A stretch of DNA of 64,000 nucleotides from Sphingomonas sanguinis (GTDB lineage Bacteria; Pseudomonadota; Alphaproteobacteria; Sphingomonadales; Sphingomonadaceae): contig NZ_LDTE01000086.1 of assembly GCF_001476905.1 (NCBI RefSeq), forward strand, positions 23,951 to 87,950, read 5' to 3'. A program made the translations under genes and the position numbers. Positions 61,525-64,000 of the stretch are shown here, one piece after another. Every line of letters begins with the position of its first letter. Position 1 is the stretch's first letter. Under the pieces are notes generated by a model. It did no database searches, was not told the origin of the DNA, and was given only the letters and a program-made list of their open reading frames with translations.

Positions 61525-62252
61525 GCGCGCCACCGCTGCGGCAGGGCCAGATCGGTATAGGCGGCGCGGGCGACCGCCCAATCATCCGCCCCGACCGGCC
61601 GTCCGCCGAACAGGCTGCGCTCGACCAGCGCGGCGATGCTGGCAAAGAGCGGGCGCACCGCGCCGGGCAACAGGCTCGCCGACGCCAGCTCGCGGCTGGT
61701 CAGCGATGGTCGCCGCAAGGCGGGGCGGCGGCGGGCAATATCGTCGATCGAGTGGAAGAGCAGATAATGGATCGCCTCGGCAAAACGTCCCTCGTCGGCG
61801 AGGCGATCGGCCGCCGCCAGCCAGGCGCGGGCGGGAGCCGCGTCAGGCGTCCAGTGATCGTCGTCGGCCATGACAGCGGCTTCAGACGTCCGCCGCCCTC
61901 TCGGCAAGCGCCACTCGCCCGAGCGCAACCGCTCCACGATCATCCAGATCAGCGCGAGGACGATGATCGCGATCAGCCCCCAAAGCAGGATGCGGGCATA
62001 AGGGGCATCGGGCATCAGGCTGGTCAGCCAGCGCAGGAAGCGACCGATCGGCCGGAACAGATCGGACAGGAAGCGCCCCAGCGCCTTCAACCACTCCGGG
62101 GGCTCGGGCGGCTTGGGGGACGGGGGAAGCGTGAACTGGATCGACGGATCGGCGCGCAGCGCGGCATGGGCCGCAGCGACACGATCGGCCGCAGCCGCCT
62201 TCTGTTCCAATCCGGCGATGATGCCCTCCCAAGCGACGTCGCGGTACCCCAC
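61521..62252 (-). CDS. DUF4129 domain membrane protein
   Basis: About 243 residues. A soluble N-terminus with AWEGIIAGLEQKAA, one transmembrane helix (about 85-107, LLWGLIAIIVLALIWMIVERL), and a DUF4129 C-terminus with AEAIHYLLFHSIDDIARRR, LTSRELASAS and FGGRPVGADDW. First gene of the MoxR operon. The start is uncertain: GTG at 62252 is chosen because further upstream in-frame starts would overlap the promoter space of the divergent gene at 62376; a TATACG box lies about 35 nt upstream. Function unknown. Confidence 0.72.
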   Translation of the reverse strand: MGYRDVAWEGIIAGLEQKAAAADRVAAAHAALRADPSIQFTLPPSPKPPEPPEWLKALGRFLSDLFRPIGRFLRWLTSLMPDAPYARILLWGLIAIIVLALIWMIVERLRSGEWRLPRGRRTSEAAVMADDDHWTPDAAPARAWLAAADRLADEGRFAEAIHYLLFHSIDDIARRRPALRRPSLTSRELASASLLPGAVRPLFASIAALVERSLFGGRPVGADDWAVARAAYTDLALPQRWRA

Positions 62253-62375
62253 CCCGACTGTAGACGGAACGCCGACAGGTGCAATCGTATATTGTCGGAG
62301 TGCCGAGCAACGGGATGGGTGGACAGGGCGGACGGGCCTTGCCACCATGGCTAAGCACCTGAGGGGGGAGAGCAT

Positions 62376-63185
62376 ATGGCAAGTCAGGCCATCACGTCCG
62401 AAACACCGCACGGCCTGTCCGTCGGCAATGTTTTTTCACGCAGCTTCAACATCATCAAGGCCAACCCGGTTGCCACGCTGGGCCTGACCTTCGTCCTGAT
62501 TGCCGTGCCGCAACTCATTACAGACCTGGTGATAGGGCCTGCCTGGCGAGCGGCTCAGGCGAATCAGGGGATGTACGTGGGCATCGGCCTATACGGCATC
62601 ATCGCCGCCCTGCTCTGGCTGGTCGCCTATGGAGCGCTGATCCACGTCGCCATCGCCCACGATCAGGGGCGGAACGCAAAGGTCGCCGAGGTGCTGCGAC
62701 TCGGGGTGACGCGCGCTCTGCCGTTGCTGGCGGTCGAGATCCTGTTCCTGATCGGGGTATGGCTCGGCACTATCTTCCTGGTGGTGCCCGGCATCATGCT
62801 GGCCGTCATGTGGTCGGTCAGCACGATCGCCATCGTGGCCGAACGTACGGGCATCTTCGGCGCGTTCGGCCGCAGCCGTGCGCTGACCAAGGGCGCGCGC
62901 TGGCGCGTCTTCGGCATCGGCCTGCTCGCGGTCGTGATCTATTTCCTCATCTCGCTGGCGCTCGGCATCGGCAGCATGGCCGCGAGCGGTACGCTCGGCG
63001 CCTTTCGCGGCCATGTCGAAGCCGCGGCGGTCCAGTCGCCGTCCATCCTGCTCCAGCTGCTGCAATGGGTCATCTCGGCGGCCATCATAAGCTGGGCCAC
63101 GCTGGTCTTCGCGGCGATCTTCATCGAATTGCGCCATTGGAAAGACGGTCCCGACGTCGACCGCCTGACCGAGATCTTCGCCTGA
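62376..63185 (+). CDS. Multi-pass membrane protein (YciC/GPDP membrane-domain-like)
   Basis: 269 residues with about six hydrophobic helices. VGNVFSRSFNIIKANPVATLGLTFVLI at the N-terminus and ARWRVFGIGLLAVVIYFLISL with FGRSRALTKG before it resemble the membrane domain found in glycerophosphodiester phosphodiesterase fusions and UPF0259/YciC proteins. Function unknown. GAGGGGGGAG precedes the start. Divergent from the MoxR operon and convergent with the last gene (17-nt gap). Confidence 0.7.
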   Translation: MASQAITSETPHGLSVGNVFSRSFNIIKANPVATLGLTFVLIAVPQLITDLVIGPAWRAAQANQGMYVGIGLYGIIAALLWLVAYGALIHVAIAHDQGRNAKVAEVLRLGVTRALPLLAVEILFLIGVWLGTIFLVVPGIMLAVMWSVSTIAIVAERTGIFGAFGRSRALTKGARWRVFGIGLLAVVIYFLISLALGIGSMAASGTLGAFRGHVEAAAVQSPSILLQLLQWVISAAIISWATLVFAAIFIELRHWKDGPDVDRLTEIFA

Positions 63186-63201
63186 TCAGCAAGCGGCGCG
63201 C

Positions 63202-64000
63202 TTAGTCGTAATAATAGGGCGACCGGCGCGCCCAGACGGAGCGAGGATAGCGATCGTGCAGCAGGCGGAACGCCCGTTTGCCCAGATGATCATGATTCCC
63301 GCCCCAACGCGCAACCCGGATCAGGCGGTAGAGCGCCTCGGCCGCACGTGGCTCGGCCGGATGGGAGCGGACATAGGCGAGCATCTCGTCCCAGAGCGAC
63401 CGGGCATAAGGCGGCGGGGCCTCTGGCGATCCATAGAGGAAATAGCGCCGCTCGGCCTGCGCCCGGCCGAGTCCCGCCACCGCGAAGCCGGGCAGATGCA
63501 GCGGAGCATGCCCTGGCCCGCACCGGGTCAGACAGATTAGATCCGCCGCCTCCTGCTCCGCGTCACCCGGCTCGCCGCCATAACCATAGGCATCGGGCAG
63601 ATAGGCTCCCGGCGGCGGAACGCGCCCGGCCCGTGTCGCGCGTCCCGGCGGCAGGAGCAGCCAGTCCTCCCAATAACCGCTGAACTGCGGCTCCGTCCCT
63701 TCCGGCCGGGCGTAATCGGCGAGATCGACACGAAGGCTGGGAATCTTGGCCATGACGAAGGCCTCGGCAAAGCGCTTGGAGCTTCCCGCAGGCGTATGCG
63801 TGATCCGCCGCCAGTCGGTCGCCAATTGCGGCAGCAGCGTCTCCAACATCGCCGCCAATCGGTCGATGGCGGCATTGTCCTGCAACTGCACCGCGCGACC
63901 ATAGCTGGTCAGCGCGAGGTCGAGGCGCAGTTCACGCGGGATGGCCTCGTCCCCGGCCAGCGTCATACGCTCGGCCAGCGGCAGCCGGTCGATGATCGCC
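63202..64000 (-). CDS. Exported or soluble helical protein, 5' truncated by window edge
   Basis: About 266 codons are visible and the frame stays open through base 64000 with no better start, so the gene continues beyond the window. The visible part has an N-terminal LDLALTSYGRAVQLQD and further helix-rich segments, a Pro/Gly-rich middle (PPGAYLPDAYGYGGEPGD) and WDEMLAYVRSHPAEPRAAEALYRLIRVARWGGN, which looks like a solenoid of TPR/HEAT type repeats. Ends WARRSPYYYD. No family recognised by me. Confidence 0.7.
   Translation of the reverse strand, partial: AIIDRLPLAERMTLAGDEAIPRELRLDLALTSYGRAVQLQDNAAIDRLAAMLETLLPQLATDWRRITHTPAGSSKRFAEAFVMAKIPSLRVDLADYARPEGTEPQFSGYWEDWLLLPPGRATRAGRVPPPGAYLPDAYGYGGEPGDAEQEAADLICLTRCGPGHAPLHLPGFAVAGLGRAQAERRYFLYGSPEAPPPYARSLWDEMLAYVRSHPAEPRAAEALYRLIRVARWGGNHDHLGKRAFRLLHDRYPRSVWARRSPYYYD

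Overview
The window is a high-GC chromosomal segment whose gene content points to an alphaproteobacterium of the Sphingomonas group. The indicators are a sphingan-like exopolysaccharide (EPS) export set (polyprenyl-phosphate sugar transferase, fused Wzz/tyrosine kinase, outer-membrane export protein and an outer-membrane beta-barrel), a DmeR/DmeF metal pair, a UbiB-type kinase, and frequent GTG/TTG starts with 4-nt ATGA/GTGA overlaps. The genus is inferred from gene families; no marker such as 16S rRNA is present. Almost all of the sequence is coding and I see no insertion sequence, prophage or CRISPR array.

Positions 1-19268 are metabolic and transport genes: the 3' part of a KgtP-like dicarboxylate permease, mtnP, a three-gene RND efflux operon facing a TetR regulator, a translationally coupled GH130-GH13-GT4 glycan cassette, a tyrosine/homogentisate operon (hppD-hmgA-maiA-Rieske protein) facing a MarR regulator, an SGNH-like secreted protein, the dmeRF metal resistance operon and an L,D-transpeptidase. 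A tRNA-Gly(CCC) follows at 19315-19388.

Positions 19584-48016 are a large EPS locus organised as short blocks on alternating strands, with converging genes that often touch or overlap. It contains the priming transferase (43980), a two-subunit PssD/PssE-like glucuronosyltransferase pair (19584-20509), at least seven further glycosyltransferases, two O-antigen-ligase/Wzy-type membrane proteins, a Wzx-type flippase, a Wzc-type kinase, an export protein, a beta-barrel, decoration enzymes (hexapeptide acetyltransferase, SGNH hydrolase, polysaccharide deacetylase) and a UDP-glucuronate epimerase-like enzyme. Accessory genes encode a PilZ protein, a LapG-like cysteine protease and several small exported proteins of unknown role. 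The expected product is an acidic heteropolysaccharide made by a Wzx/Wzy route. Three exported proteins in the locus (21888, 22367, 25457) carry beta-rich segments that look like phage virion or tail modules, which is the most unusual feature here.

Positions 48022-64000 return to housekeeping: a CinA-type domain protein, map, ubiB, a putative zinc-peptidase-like protein, purL, a DUF418 membrane protein and bfd. They end with a tightly overlapping six-gene membrane operon (DUF4129, DUF4350, MoxR ATPase, DUF58, SpoIIM-like, RDD) and a divergent multi-pass membrane protein. A gene cut by the right edge is last.
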